A stretch of 64,000 bases of DNA. Source: Nymphaea colorata (taxonomy: Eukaryota > Streptophyta > Magnoliopsida > Nymphaeales > Nymphaeaceae). A program made the translations under genes and the position numbers. Positions 13,657 to 27,000 of the stretch are shown here, in pieces (the first letter of the stretch is position 1; every line of letters starts with the position of its first letter). The stretch spans positions 18,020,854 through 18,084,853 of the forward strand of contig NC_045147.1 of the NCBI RefSeq assembly GCF_008831285.2. The letters run 5' to 3'. The notes beneath the pieces are model-generated. The model did not search any database, had not been told where the DNA came from, and worked only from the letters and a program-made list of their open reading frames with translations.

Positions 13657-16600
13657 AATTTGCAACCAGAAATGCGGACAAACGGGACATATTCTGTTTG
13701 ATATCTTTCAGGTCGAGGCTACTAGGGTTTATGGTATTAGACATACTGTTAGGGATATAGTATGATACAATCTTCTCTTACTTTTAGGCTAGATGTTTCA
13801 AGGTAGTTTGAGAAAGCTAGGTTCACTTCAAGGTAAGGTGGTACACACATCTTTAATTAGTTACTCCCAGCAGCATCTTGAAGTCAGATGCTCTGATGGC
13901 ATGGAGAGGCATTTTGACAAAATGCTTTAGAGTTGAACTTCTTGGATTTCCAAGTTTTCAAGAGAGCTGGATCACAAAAATTGAAGACCTTAAATGGAGC
14001 TTGATGGATAAATGCTCCGATCTTCTACTCATATTTGGCTGATGAAGGAAAACACTTAGAAAATTCAAAGTGCAAAAACAATTCTATTTCGAATGGCAAA
14101 ACTTGTTGGACTTGGAGAAGCCCTTGTTGCAGTTTGGCTATGCCTGTGCTTTTATGATGTGCGACCTCTCAACAGTTTTTAGCATTCATTACCTTTTATC
14201 ATTTTCCTTTTCTCCTCAGATATCTTCTTCCGACTTATCCCATTTCTTCCTCATCTTTAATTTGGACATCTCTGTCCTACGCCTGTACATATTCGCTGCT
14301 TCCATTCCTTGAATGCTTATTGATGTTTTCCCGAAGTGATTGGTGATGCCCATAAAGATTATCTTGTCCATGGACCCATCCACGTAATACAGTTATAATT
14401 CTTGAAACCCTGAAGCTCAGGAATCGTGGCAATGTGTTTGTGCCCTTGCTCAGCATTGCCTCTGCTGTGAAGAAGGATAATTGGAGTTACAGGAAGGTTC
14501 AATGTGCTGGTGTGTTGACAGATAGCACGTTTTGATGGTGATTGAATTTGCTACTCTTTCACTGTTGCGGGATGGCTATCAATAATATAGCTAGTTGAGC
14601 GGTGATGCTAAGTACTGTTTACGAGGATTCTACGGTGGAGACCGCGTGTTTGATGAATTACTAGAAGGCGTTACCAGAGAAGTGTTAGTGATCCCTTTCT
14701 TTTTTAGTTACAATGGACGCGCTGGCCTTATGTTCTGTAAGGCATAAAAGTGGCAACTTGGCCCCTTCTTAGTTGGAGTTCTCTTGTCAGATATGTAAGC
14801 CATATGCCATCATATGGGATATCTGCTAGTTGACCGGAATTGCAAGTTATGCTTTTAGCAGCAAACCTTACCACCCTGCTTCTTTGATTTTCTATGTATA
14901 TTCTCCCAAGCTTTGATCAGTAACAGAAATATTAAGTAGCAGGATTACTGTACTTTTTTAATTTTTAAGTACTTTGTGTGCCTACTTTCATTTGCATACC
15001 TGGTAGAGCCTTTTGTTCTTTTTGAGTTTGATGTGATTGAACCTCAAGTTTACGCGATACTTCTTTTTTGATCGATTGTTGCTAGTGTCATCTGGATTCT
15101 CTCGTCCATGTTGTTCAAGTTCGATGTTGGTCTGGTTCGAGTAGCACCATCGTTAATATATTTGGAATTTTTCTTATTGGTCTCATGCAACAAAAAGCGA
15201 GGATTTTTTAGAAGCGGATGCCGTTGGTTCAATGGAATATAGCGAGTATTAATTGCTACTTTCACATATTTGATACTGGAAGTTTTGGGGCTGATTTTAT
15301 TGACATAGCAGTCTATGGGCACCGAGTTTTTTTCACTTGAATGGTGATTGTTTTATGAATTTGTGGTAACGGTCGAACGCCTGCGTCCATATGCAACCCT
15401 GATGCTGGCTTGCTTAGCTTTCTGAATATTATTCCTTTCATTTGACTTAATGATGCAACCATCTAGTGCGGGGTTCCGTCGGCGTCCCACTAGACGGTAT
15501 ATCTGGCGACTCAGTTTTGAAGCCTGAAGATTTTCCCAAAATACAGAATCTATTAATAAAGGCCACCGCCCACCTCGGTTCTTTGGTAACAACTTAGCCT
15601 GAAATCATGGTTCTGTCCGTCACCGTTAAATTGAGTTGTGTCTATTCTGATCTCTCATACTCGTTTCTTGTTTGGCAAATCTCACGGCCTTCCTGTTTCT
15701 TGGAGACGTGCGTGTGAGCATACGTGTGAACGGCATTATATAGCCATTCAATGCCGCTGTCCATTTTCGTAAGACCGTGGATCTCTAGCCACGACTCTGA
15801 TGGTTGGCGGGCAAGGGGGCTGGTTCATCTTTGACCAGGCTGATAGAGAAGTGTACCTACAACATCCCCGAAATAACTGGACACAAAAGAATTCGTTTGA
15901 GAGACCTTCTTTTGGCCCTTGAGTATAGGATTGCCATTCCTTGGTTTGAGTAGACAACTAAGAAAAGACACTGTGGTCAGAATTGGTCCCCTTTTTGCGA
16001 ACTCAGAAATCTGAACATCTGTATTCAGGACAACCGAAACTAGAGTTTTTGTTGAAGGTAGGAGGTGCATGAAAAGATCTTCCCCATCTTCTAAAGCCCA
16101 CGCGCTGTTAACTCGGTTGGCCGTGCTGTACTTGATTCTTGCCCGTGGCTTCTGTGGCCTTCTACAGTTTGATCTTTAAGCAACCCAATGTCTAAATATC
16201 TACCCTTGCATCTCCCACAAAACTATAAGTTTCTCCAGCTTCTATCTTTTTAAATCTATACTATCTTTTATTCTATCGAGTGATGAGATTATAGACTTTA
16301 TTGATATCAAACACGTTACTCGGATGTTCTAGGCACACACGTGCTGCGGAATGGTGTTGTGCGGTCCTAAAGAGTCCGTCACCTGAATCGGCTCACCTCC
16401 CCCTGCACTCGCCGCTCTTAAGAATGAACAGGCATGAAGTATTTGATTGTTTGAACTGCTGGTACAGTTCCGTTGGTGTACCTTTTCCAAGGTGCACTTT
16501 CACTCTATAATTGGGTGACGAAAGTTAGAGCTCTCTCTCTGATTTTCTTCACTTGGTCTCAAGGTGTAAACCTTGTATGATGGTGGAAAGGAAAAGAGTG

Positions 16601-17321
16601 CTGGACTTTCTCTCAGCGTGTTTGATGTGAAATATCCAAAAATATAAAATTTCAAAAACAAAATCGCAAAGATCAGATGTTCGAATAAAATTTTAAGATT
16701 GAATTTCAGGGATCTATATTCAACCTAGACATAAGAAAACAACTACTTTTTTTTTTTCTTTTTGGAACTTGCACTTCCTAAACATTTTACATCAACGGAT
16801 GATATTTGGGAGAGTTGATACTATTTTTGGAAAACCTTAAAGATAATCAGTCAACCTAAACGTTGTGTTAGACTTTTGAAAGAACCAGAAACTTTAAGAC
16901 ACCAGACGATCCAAATGTTGGACGGCAGAATCCATAGACCCCTATTTCGGGCATCATTTTAATGTGGTCACCCAGGACACCTGCCCACTAGCATTCAAGA
17001 GTTCCCCCGTCTTTTATTACTTACACCAACAGTGGCAAGACACAGCTTCAAATGTCGCAACTGCAAATAGAGACGTACAATTTGCACACTGCAAGTTTTA
17101 CAAAGAAAACATTCCAGCACACAAATTGAGTACTCGAAATAACTCCATGCTTTGCAATCAAATCAAAGCAGCAGCTCCAGGCAGAATAACCAGTAACTTT
17201 TCCGAACATAATATCATCTTTCCGCAGGAAACTCCAGCCCAGGCATGACAGAGAGTTGATTTGCCATGAAGTCTTCATGTTAAACCTTGTTTGGCAAAGG
17301 CAAGAAGTTGCTGCTTTGAAA
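13657..17321. other. Intergenic region, no gene recognised
   Basis: The first few hundred bases are probably the 3' UTR of the NYN gene and the last few hundred lie past the 3' end of the small J-protein gene, so the two genes converge here. Open frames are short (under 95 codons) and resemble nothing I know. I found no transposon ends, tRNA-like sequence or strong tandem repeat. Confidence 0.6.
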
Positions 17322-19996
17322 TCAAGGAAGAAATGGGTGCTGTGAGGGAAATTCCTTCCTCTGTTTCAGGTATGTCCTGTACAAAAGTTGTGTAACAAAG
17401 TATCCCATCAGGTCCTTAATGGGTAAAACATCCAATTTCATTGGTAAAGGGCGCTGCAGCATCCGTGAGGAGGAAAATGCTATAGGCCAAGTTTCGAGGT
17501 AGGAATGATGAGAAAATGGCACACACTGAGTCTATGACAATACAGAAGCACAATTTTGCTCAGTGCAGGGAACAAAGTCCAGTAAGCTGCTATTTGCAAG
17601 CAGTCACTGAAGCTAGAGCAAGTAGCAAGTTCTTTCTGGCAATCCAACCTAAAATGAAATAATGAATGATATGAGGATTAAGGAAGTTTACACTCACCTT
17701 GCAGCAACTGCACCACCAAGTGAAACCGTTGCCATCATCAGAGCTAGAAATGGCGCCTTGACCAAGAAAGGATGGCTTTTGCCAGTGCCTCTTGGAACGC
17801 CAGTTCTCACCACTCTTACATAAGAGGCTGCATACACACACAATCTATTGACAAACTGTATTGAAAAAAGAAGTGCATATTGAGGAAGAGGGGAGCAAAC
17901 CTTGCGCTGGGGAACAATATCTTTGGTCTGTAAATGACAGGCAAGCAAATGTCAGCAAAGTCAGCCAAGATCTTAACAGAAAGTTAAATAGTGTCGCTAA
18001 AACAGATTTTGAATTTGGTTATGCTGTAAAAAACAAGATGGTGGTAGCCAAGGTGTGAGTCTCCTACCAACCAGTAAGGACGAGTAAGCTTCAGATATCT
18101 GCATATGTAGAGAGATGAGTGAGACTTGATCATCGATATGGACCATATGGTATCATCTATAACTGGAATTAAAGTTGAGAAAAAAAGACCTTTATATGCT
18201 TGTATAGATGTTAATTGGACTCTATACAATGACATTTGAGAGTGAAAAAGAAGACAAAAAGGTAGAACAGCAAAAGATATTCAAGACCAATCTCTCAAAG
18301 ACTGGTTTTCAGATAGGCTATAGTACTTGGCTTCAAGCTCAGATGATGCAGGGCAATAAGGAATGTACAGTCGAAAGTCTGAAAATCAAACAAGTATTCA
18401 TGGTAGATAAGTGCCACTTGACTCATTTCTTACACGCGATAAAAGAGTGTCTGTCCATGGCCGGGTTATTGGTAATTTAACAATTTGCACAAATAGGTAG
18501 AGGAAATTTCAAAATTTACCAACTTGAAGTTTGATTCTGCCATGGACTTTTGGAGTGCTGGAAAACGGTCGGGGTGTGTCTCCCATGCCTTTTGTTTATA
18601 AGCTGCCTTAACCTGCATTGATCAATACATTAGAAAAAGAAGATGACATAGAATACCAGCATATAAATTTGTGCATAGATCATGGTTTTAGATGTAAAAG
18701 CTAAAATTCAAGAATCAATAACGAGTGCAAGAAGGAAGAATTAGAAGAAAGTTTCACTTACATAGGTTCATCAAGAAATTATCTCTTTAAAGGATAAAAT
18801 ACGTACCATGAGGATAAACCAGAATTCAAACGTCAATCATGAATGGCTTCAGTTGGAAAGAATTTAAATGTCATAAATCTAAGGTTTATCAAACTGACGA
18901 AGACACCAAATCATAATAACAAAACACAGTTTTGAAGAACCTCGGGATTTTCTGTTAGGCAAAGGATACCCTTCTCAGCAAACATTGGGATTTACACATT
19001 ATCATATATAAGGGAAACGATAAAACAGTTTGCAGCACAGAAATGCCACCACTGACGCCCAAAACTATCAAGAGCTCCTTCATCCTTTTTTGCAGGTTTG
19101 ACATTATAGATACTTGGAAGATGATGATGACTAAAATAGAATCGTGCAATCTCGATATACTCTTAAGATAGCAAAGCAGGAGGACAGCACTGTGGGATTT
19201 GAGTCTTGTAACCAAATACGTATGATCAACTTAACTATCCTCCGTATACTCTTGATTTGCAGCTTGAACAACTGAAAAGTATATTAAACCTCCAACCATG
19301 CTAGCTAGGGAGGAAAACACAATCACATATAGGAGGACATGCTATGAAACAGAGCAATTGAAAGAGAAAAAGAGAAAAAACTAAAGGGTCGTCACAACGG
19401 TAGAACTATGCAAGCACCATTAATAAAAACTGTGACAGGTTTGTTCTCCAGGGAGGCGATAAACAGCATCTACCCATTCCGGCACGCAATTTAAATGTTT
19501 TGAACAAAAATTACATACAAAAGCAACATGGCCAATAAACATTCAAATTCCAGAATCCCTAAACTTGTCAACCCAAAATGACATCATACCGCAAGGATAG
19601 AAGAAGAAACTTGGTACATATCAACTAAATTAACCATGAGACAGAAAGAGGAGAGATACTGATTTGTTACGCTGGACACCGTTTGACACCCAAAAATTCA
19701 AGACCAGCAAGCAATCTAGAAGAGCATTTGGGAACACTCCAATTACCCAGGAAAAGCTGTGTAACACGGAAGATAATTTGTTGTTCTCCTGCCTGTCAAG
19801 AATTCAATTGCGTTCAAGACTGGCATTCCAAACTTATCTAAACTTTTCCGGGTATGTCAGGAGGAACAAATTACCACCTGTAACTAGGAAAGAGCAATAG
19901 AAAACTCTTCTTCTCTTTCACTGAGATTACCTGGGAAAGCGTGGGGTGAGAATTTGGAGGAAAGCCCAGGAGTTTCTTTGCCTCACCGCCATGCAT
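17322..19996 (-). CDS. Small J-domain protein with C-terminal hydrophobic helix, 133 aa
   Basis: Six short exons: 19996-19931, 18612-18520, 18098-18068, 17927-17901, 17827-17698 and 17376-17322. All introns are GT-AG, the phases fit, and the total is 402 bp including TGA. The protein starts MHGGEAKKLLGFPPNSHPTL. J-domain helix II is VKAAYKQKAWET, followed by the HPD motif (residues 35-37) that stimulates Hsp70 ATPase. Helix III is AESNFKLISEAYSSLL. After a basic linker (about 75-96) comes a hydrophobic stretch APFLALMMATVSLGGAVAA (97-115), a likely membrane span, then a short tail ending PSQHPFLP. This suggests an Hsp70 co-chaperone anchored in a membrane, but which membrane is unknown. No G/F or zinc region is present, so it is a class III J protein. 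The minus-strand leader is GA-rich (20022-20036 and 20097-20116 as CT on the plus strand). Exons 3 and 4 are only 31 and 27 bp, so automated predictions could miss them. Confidence 0.82.
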
Positions 19997-21834
19997 GGTC
20001 GATTCCCCGCCAGAAGAACAGAAGAGAGAGAGAGAGACTCCCTCCCTCTCCGTTTAATTTGGAAAGTTCCTGTTTGTACTGCAAAAGCCTATACGTCTCT
20101 CTCTCTCTCTCTCTCTCCCCCCACTTCCGGGGCAGTACAAAGGTCCTTCTCTACAAGTTGGTCACATGGACACCGATACGTAAAATTCAGGACTCCCTAG
20201 CCTACGAATGTGAATATATACGATTGACGGATATGTAAATATTTGTACTTTTCACAAATATAGTACTTTAGATTTTGAATATTTATCCAATTTTTTTTAC
20301 AAACAAATAATGTATGCATTATAATTTCAATAACTTGAGAAGTAATTCTGTCAAAATAGCAAACAAGTAGCATAGCACCATTGGGCATTGCTAAGAACAT
20401 GAGGAAAACGTCTGATTTATGGTTTCTTTTACAATAACTCACACTTAATCTTTTGTAGGAATATCCAAAATTGCGCCTACCACTTGAGTTTTTTTTACTA
20501 GATTTAGCTACTAAATTTGGACACAAGAAAGTGGCTAAATGAAAATTTTGACAAGTTCAAGCATGTTACCTCACAACAAATTTAGGCCCGTCTTTAAAAT
20601 TTTTTAATTAAGCTATCTGTCCTATCAGGCGTAACCATAATTATTCCAAGTTATATTATAACACAAAATTTAGTACAAGCCATTAAGCGATGGTGCAGTA
20701 CACGAGTTATAGCGAGATCTAATCACGTGCCCGTGTGAAGTTATCCTACAAACACTGTCGGCAGTACAAAACGTTGTACTCCATTCATCAGGTCCATCAC
20801 TTAAAGGTTGAGATGTCAGTGAATCAAATCTAGATCGCATGTAACTGCTACTAAATCCCAATATTCAAATATTGCATAATTCAATGCGCAATAGGATATA
20901 TATTCAAATAAAGAAGTACAAAATCACATATGCTTCCAGTATGATTTTTATATCTATACAAATTTGGACGTTTATGGGATTCAATAAGAAAAACTTTTTT
21001 AGAAAAGCTGTATCCAATTACTCTCTGAATGCAGATTTTCTTATGAAAACTAAATAATTGAACTCAGCGTGACATTGGCCCGATCTTAGATGGATTCGAT
21101 TTGGATGAAAGCTCACTTACAAGACGAACTAGCTAGAAATCCGGCACCAAACATATTCCAAACGTTTAGTTAACTACTTAATTAATCTTTTAAAAGGATC
21201 CCGGCCGGCTGGCCATGGCGTAAGAAACGACCCACCCATTTCATATGAGTGTCTAAGAAACACCGTTGGATTGACAAACTTGTGCAATCAAATATAATAG
21301 ATCTTAAGAAGCACGATAGTATTCTATCATTCCTGAGAATATCCTTCTACCTTAAATTCCCGTCAAGAGGCCTATATAAGATTGTAACGCGTTACACATC
21401 CTTCCTGCTTTCCGCAAGTTCCAGGTCATAAGGATCATTTGTCATCTGGCCAATGATCTGCGATCTGGATTTGTAGTTGACAGTAATGCTTTATTCAAAG
21501 ATATAAACATAAAAAATGATAGTCACGTAACTACAGGTAGTATTGTTTTCCCTATCTTCTGTTTTTTGGTGTTTTTTTTTTCTCTCTGTTGTGACTTCAT
21601 AGGTAGCTAAAGGTTATTCTTCCTTCAATCATATTCATCTTGTTAGGGAATTCTTAGTCACCAATGACAGAAACCCACCGACCACCGTCAGTTTATATCT
21701 AAATGACAAGGACGTCGTCTCGTTGCTTATGATCTTTTGGTACTTCTATTCAACACGGTCCAAACTCCCATCCTTTGAACCTGAACAGCCACTCTGAAAT
21801 GATTCAGACTTCAAAATCAATTCGTTCCCATTCT
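19997..21834. other. Intergenic region; probable promoter of the small J-protein gene
   Basis: The part next to 19997 holds GA-rich leader sequence of the minus-strand J gene, including a (CT)n run at 20097-20116 as written. Beyond about 20220 the DNA is A+T-rich with no open frame of interest and no clear element ends. The last 100-200 bp before 21835 should contain the 3' UTR of the PPR gene. Confidence 0.5.
20097..20116. repeat. CT microsatellite in the J-gene leader
   Basis: About ten TC/CT units upstream of the start codon at 19996. On the transcribed (minus) strand it reads as GA repeats, a common feature of plant 5' leaders and GAGA-type promoter elements. Confidence 0.7.
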
Positions 21835-23715
21835 TCACCAGTAATCCTTGCAAGAACAGTTCCCCTCTCTGAAATGATGGAAGCGGTTCCTGTCCCTGAC
21901 AATGATCTCTCTGTCAAAGAGCTTCGATATTAGTTTTGTAGCACTGTGACAATCTGGACAGACCCTCAAATTCTTTGTAATTCGAATTGTATCTCCAGAT
22001 CTTGTGTGTAGCAATCCAAATGCAATTGCAAGTTTCTCACTGTGATAATGCAACGGGCTTTCCTTTTCATCTTCACTCAGGTCGTGCAACACGCCCTTAG
22101 TTTCAGGAACGTATCCTGCCGATCTAAGACGGGAAGACATTTCAGTTAACATTGAGTAAATCTCCCTAGATTGAGTATGGGCCCTGTCTCCTGCAATGAA
22201 TTCATGTACAGCGCCATTTAATTCTATCATAGAACAGCCAGGTGGCTTGCTGACCCCTCTGTCATTCATCATCTTTCTAACACTAGCAACATCATCCCAC
22301 CGGCCTACTGATGCATACAAATTTGCTAAAAGTATGTATCGCCCGCTATTGTGAGGCTCTAGTTCAATAACTTGCTTGCCAATGGCTTCCCCCAGTTTAA
22401 CGTTTCCATGAATCGTGCAAGCTCCAAAAAGGGCACCTAATACACCAGCATCAGGCTTCATGGGCATCTTGTCTATAAAATCTTTCGCTTCCTCTTGCAG
22501 ACCAGCTCTGCCAAGCAGGTCAACCATGCAACCATAGTGCTCCATCTTAGGTTTAATACCATAAATCCTCGTCATGTAATCAAAATAGTAGCGCCCTTCT
22601 TGGACCAAACCAGCATGGGCGCAAGCATTGAGGACAGCCACAAAAGTGATATCATCAGGAGTCACCATCTCTTCTTCCATCTCATTCAAAAGATCAAGGG
22701 CTTCTCGACCCTGCCCATGAACAGCAAGCCCAGAAATCATACAATTCCATGAAGAAATGCGCTTCTTTGGCAATCCCCTAAAAACTTCAAATGCTTTCTC
22801 CAAACACCCGCATTTGCAATACATACCAATGACCGATGTTGCCAGCTTCATATCCAATTCCATCCCGCTCTTCTCTATGCATGCATGGATCCACTTCCCC
22901 TGATCCAATGCTCCCAAGCTTGTACATGCTGACAACATGGTAGCAGCAGCATACTTGTCTACACCTATTTCTGCTTGCATCCGTTCGAAAAGTGCAAATG
23001 CCTCCTGAAATCTACCATTTTGAACGTATGCAGCTATCATAGCATTCCAAGACACGGAGTTTCTCACAGGCATTTCGTCAAACAATAGACGGGCTTCATC
23101 AACACGGCCGCATTTCGCGTATCCAGAGAACATTGCCGTCCACGAGACCACATCCCTCTCGTCCATTTTATCAAACAATCTCCGAGCCCCATCCAGTTCC
23201 CCACAAGTAGTATACAGATGAATCAAGTTGTTCTGAGCATACAAATCCGACGCGAACCCATGCTTGAACACATGGGCATGCACCTGCTTTCCCTCCTCAA
23301 GACGGTGCATGTTACAACATGCTTGCACGACGGGCGGGAACGTGTATCTGTTTGGCGTCACGGAGCGAGTTACCATCTCTGAATAGAGGTTAATGCACGA
23401 GTCGTCGAGGCCAGACTGAAGGTGGCCTCGAATGAGGGTGTTCCAAATGAAGGAATCAGGACGGGGAATTTTGTCGAACACTTGGAGCGCGTATTCCAAA
23501 CTGCCAGAATCCGACGAGGCACAGAACTTAACGACTCGGCCAATGGCATCGTTGTCGTCAGCGAGGCCGACTTTGATGAATTGGGAGTGGATTTGCTTGA
23601 GCTCATCCATGGTGGTGCATGATGCCAGCGTCGTGGTCAACTGGCGGCGGTCGATGGGCGGAGGAGGAGAGAGGACGCTCGGCGGGGAGCCCGTGGAGAG
23701 GGCGTTGCACATCAT
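21835..23715 (-). CDS. Pentatricopeptide repeat protein with E/E+ and DYW domains, 626 aa
   Basis: A single intronless frame typical of PLS-class PPR proteins, which are sequence-specific RNA-binding factors for C-to-U editing in plastids or mitochondria. After a short N-terminus (MMCNALSTGSPPSVLSPPPP) come repeats with signatures such as DSFIWNTLIRGHLQSG, DVVSWTAMFSGYAKCGRVDE, NSVSWNAMIAAYVQNG and MEHYGCMVDLLGRAGLQEEA. The E/E+ region has SGRYILLANLYASVGRWDD and PPGCSMIELNGAVHEFIAGD. The C-terminus is a DYW cytidine-deaminase domain with H558-S-E560 and C586-PD-C589 as the deaminase zinc site, a second metal cluster near H613, C620 and C622, and the final residues DYW. All key residues are present, so it should be catalytically competent. 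I could not assign a target site or decide between plastid and mitochondrion. A second Met directly follows the first; either could be the start. Confidence 0.95.
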   Translation of the reverse strand: MMCNALSTGSPPSVLSPPPPIDRRQLTTTLASCTTMDELKQIHSQFIKVGLADDNDAIGRVVKFCASSDSGSLEYALQVFDKIPRPDSFIWNTLIRGHLQSGLDDSCINLYSEMVTRSVTPNRYTFPPVVQACCNMHRLEEGKQVHAHVFKHGFASDLYAQNNLIHLYTTCGELDGARRLFDKMDERDVVSWTAMFSGYAKCGRVDEARLLFDEMPVRNSVSWNAMIAAYVQNGRFQEAFALFERMQAEIGVDKYAAATMLSACTSLGALDQGKWIHACIEKSGMELDMKLATSVIGMYCKCGCLEKAFEVFRGLPKKRISSWNCMISGLAVHGQGREALDLLNEMEEEMVTPDDITFVAVLNACAHAGLVQEGRYYFDYMTRIYGIKPKMEHYGCMVDLLGRAGLQEEAKDFIDKMPMKPDAGVLGALFGACTIHGNVKLGEAIGKQVIELEPHNSGRYILLANLYASVGRWDDVASVRKMMNDRGVSKPPGCSMIELNGAVHEFIAGDRAHTQSREIYSMLTEMSSRLRSAGYVPETKGVLHDLSEDEKESPLHYHSEKLAIAFGLLHTRSGDTIRITKNLRVCPDCHSATKLISKLFDREIIVRDRNRFHHFREGNCSCKDYW

Positions 23716-24002
23716 CTTGGCTCCGTCTACGTCCGCACGCTCGAAACTAGTTTAGTCACATTAATATGGAAGAACACGGGTTAGACATTTGACAGAATCC
23801 GCACGATCACATTGTTTTAAGTATGGCGGATGGTGAGCTAAAATGTCAGTATTAATGTGTTCCAAACCCGTAGAGAATTTCGAATAGGAGAACAATTCGA
23901 CTGGATCCGCAATTATGTCCAATCTTTTCCAGTCCTCTTTCGAGTTTCCCGCGTTCTCCAGCGGGCGAGGAATAACAAAGGGTTGGGGCTTCCGGTTCGA
24001 GC
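23716..24002. promoter_or_regulatory. Short divergent intergenic region (bidirectional promoter candidate)
   Basis: Only 287 bp separate the PPR start codon (minus) from the first ATG of the J-domain locus (plus), so the two probably share a compact promoter region. No clear TATA box is visible near either start. The region is richer in G+C toward both coding ends. Confidence 0.4.
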
Positions 24003-27000
24003 ATGGTAGGCCGGTCGGTGATATCTCAGCCGGCGTCTTCGCCGTCGCCGTCAGCCGTGTCGAGCATGCGAGGTACGTCGCATCTCCCCTTTCTTTCCGA
24101 CTTCTCTACTTGCATGTTTTCTCATCTTCAGCATGAATTTGGGGAATTAAAGGATATTCTCAACTTTTCAATTCGTTCTCTTTTTATTTCTGTCCTTTTC
24201 TTTTCTGAATTTCTTGGGGATTAATGTCATGGGAGGAAAGTTGAAGAAACACAAAGCAGATAAGAAGGATTACGATGGGGTTTGGTTTGCTTCCGTGCGT
24301 TGTTATCTTTTTCTTCATCATTCGTGGTTTCCCTTTTCGATTTGCTACTTGAGGGGCTTCCGGTTTTGGATGCTGGAAGAACGCTTGCATAGATTTTGTC
24401 TGTTGACCTGTTTGCTCGCACTGTTCTTATACCGTTCAGCATCTTTCTGCGCTGTGCGAATTATGTTTGGAGCGCACGATATTGTCTTCTTTTTAATTTA
24501 TCTTTTTCCGCGAGGTGGTTGTGTTGCTGGACGAGGATAAGTTTACTTTGTATGATCATCTTGAGCAGCGTTGCCATGATTTGATGAAATTCGGCTCGCT
24601 CAGTTTGTCTTTGAGACCTATGAGGCGTCCTGCAGTATTCACTCTCTTTCCTTTTCTCCGTCTTCATGCCGCGGAACAGCGCGAACGCTTTCCTTGTTGT
24701 CATAGCATCTAGAACGCCCCCTTTGTCCTGAAGGGGTATATCCATATGCTCCAATGGGCTGACGCAGTTAAACATGCACACCCAGAGTCCTTGTTATATT
24801 TCAGATATCCTCGCTTTTATTGAAGGGTCCTTTTTGGTTTGCATCTGAAATTTTATTTACCGAGTTCTTCAAAAGCTCAGTTCTCCTAGTGTTGGCAAGC
24901 CAGTTTTCTTGTACTTCAATATCTTAAAATTCATCCAGGTTCCAATTTTTCTACGTTTGGTTGGTTATTTCAATTTTTTGGTATTCCTTTTTGACCACCA
25001 TCGAATTCTACAATTTATTTCAGATCATTTCTCTTATGAACGTGGTTGTAATACAGAAGACACCTTAAACCAAATCTCATAATTTGATGGGGCTTGAGCG
25101 ATTCAATATAGTCACTTGCCCCAGCAGTCTATACCATTTGGAAGTGTTTGTGGCAGGTAGTTTACATTGTCGAGACCTTACTATCCCAATGTTTTAGGAT
25201 AGTGTTTCCTTTCCGGGATTCTAACGTTGCTCGTTTGTTTTGAATCCCTTTTTTTCTGGGCGTATGCTACAATATTGGAGTATGGTTGGATAGTGAAACT
25301 TTGGTTCAAAACGTCAAAGGCTACCAGTAATTGCATTATGAATCTCCGACTTCTGATCAATCTTGGGCAAAATAAGAGGACATGCAATTTCATAAACTTG
25401 TATTCTATGTCCCTTCTGATTTTTGATGTTTTTCGTGTGAATTTTGAAATTTTGGAAAAAGGTGTATTTGTGCTGTTGAGGTTCTTGAGACCTACGATTA
25501 AAGTACTATATGTTTTAACAGTCAAATTGAACCATCGGCCAAGCCCAAAAAATTCAACTTTCTTAAGATAAAGCTTAACCGTATGACCTTTTTTCTGTTT
25601 TAGCTACTAGTGAAATGCATCAGCTAGAGTTTCTCAACAATTTGCATGATCAATATTCCTTGTTTGACTATTTTTGTATTTTCATCAATCTGATTGTGAA
25701 TTTAGTCTAGCATGTGTGACTGGTTATTGATTGAACTAGAGTCGGGTATGTCTGACACTCTGTGGATAAGTTTGAGTATCTGCTGCAATGCATAAATGTG
25801 TGCGAATCTAACTGTTATACTAGTTTAATGTGTGCTCATATGGTGCGTTCATGGTCTCTTCCTTCCTTTGAGTGTTCAAATCTGATTGTTAAGTCGAGCA
25901 ACATATAACAGAATGGACATTACTGGCTTCTTTGAACATTCAGTTTTCGTTTGGTGCAACTGTTTTATGTTCTAGTCAAGCTTAATTGTGGTAATTTAAC
26001 TGGCTCATGTTTTATGTTCTTTCTGTGGTACGCTTAAGTGGTAATCTTGTGAGGGCATGATTTTGTGTTTTTCGCTATTAGGATGTGGGATTCAAAGTTG
26101 TTGTTCTATTTGCAGTTTTCAGATCTTATGATCAATCACTCTTTTGTTTTTCAGGAAGAATTAAATCCATAGAGATGTCTGAGGAAGATAATTATGCTGT
26201 CCTCTGTCTCCCCACTGGCATTGAAGGAACAAAGGTATTAGAGTTTCAAAATTCGCCAAGCATATAAGGCAAAAGCTTTAAGATACCACCCAGACGAGAG
26301 GCCTGATGACCCTACAGCAGCAGCAACGTTCATGACTATACAGACCTCTTATGAAATCCTGGTCGATGCTTCTGCTCGTAGAGCATATGATGATCTCTTG
26401 AAGCTCAAGCATGAGCAGCAGCGGAGGCACAGCCAGATTTCTGCAAATCTCTATGGTGCTGGGTTCCATGCCCATGAAGAATCCATTCTTCAGAAACTTA
26501 AGCAGGTTTGGATCTTTATCCTGTTTGCTTTTGTCATTTTTGAACCTTATCTTCACGATTGACAGGGCTCTAAATGCTTATTAATTATTATGAAAATAAT
26601 GTAGGATCATCCGTTATGCATGTATTATCTTGATCAAATGTGTTGCATCTTGAGTAACCAGTCAATGTTTCCTTTAAGTGCTTTGTCATGCTTGCTGATG
26701 AAACTGTCCTTCCATTTACTGAAGCATTTGATGCAAAAGTTTTTGAATAATTTAATCTATTCTCAGGTTCAGGCAATAGCAACACGAATACACGATTAAT
26801 AGGAAAGAAAGATTTAGAACATGCTTAATCCTTGAGCAGTTGGTCCTCTAAATTGCCTTGGTGCCGCTGCCAGGTGTTTGTTTGGACGAAGTACGTTGGT
26901 TCTAACACGCAAAACAGTTATGCCTACCATTGTACTTGCCAGAGCAGGTGACTGACTTTTGTGCCACCTTCTCTTTTCTATCTGTTTGTTTCACAGGCTG

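Noticed and set aside
14380-14520. Possible miR390-like word (GAAGCTCAGGAATCG)
   Set aside because: It departs from the AAGCTCAGGAGGGATAGCGCC consensus after ten bases and no matching star arm was seen nearby.
25181-25571. Overlapping 114-codon frames on both strands
   Set aside because: They lie inside the 2.1-kb first intron of the J-domain locus, mirror each other and have no recognisable motif.
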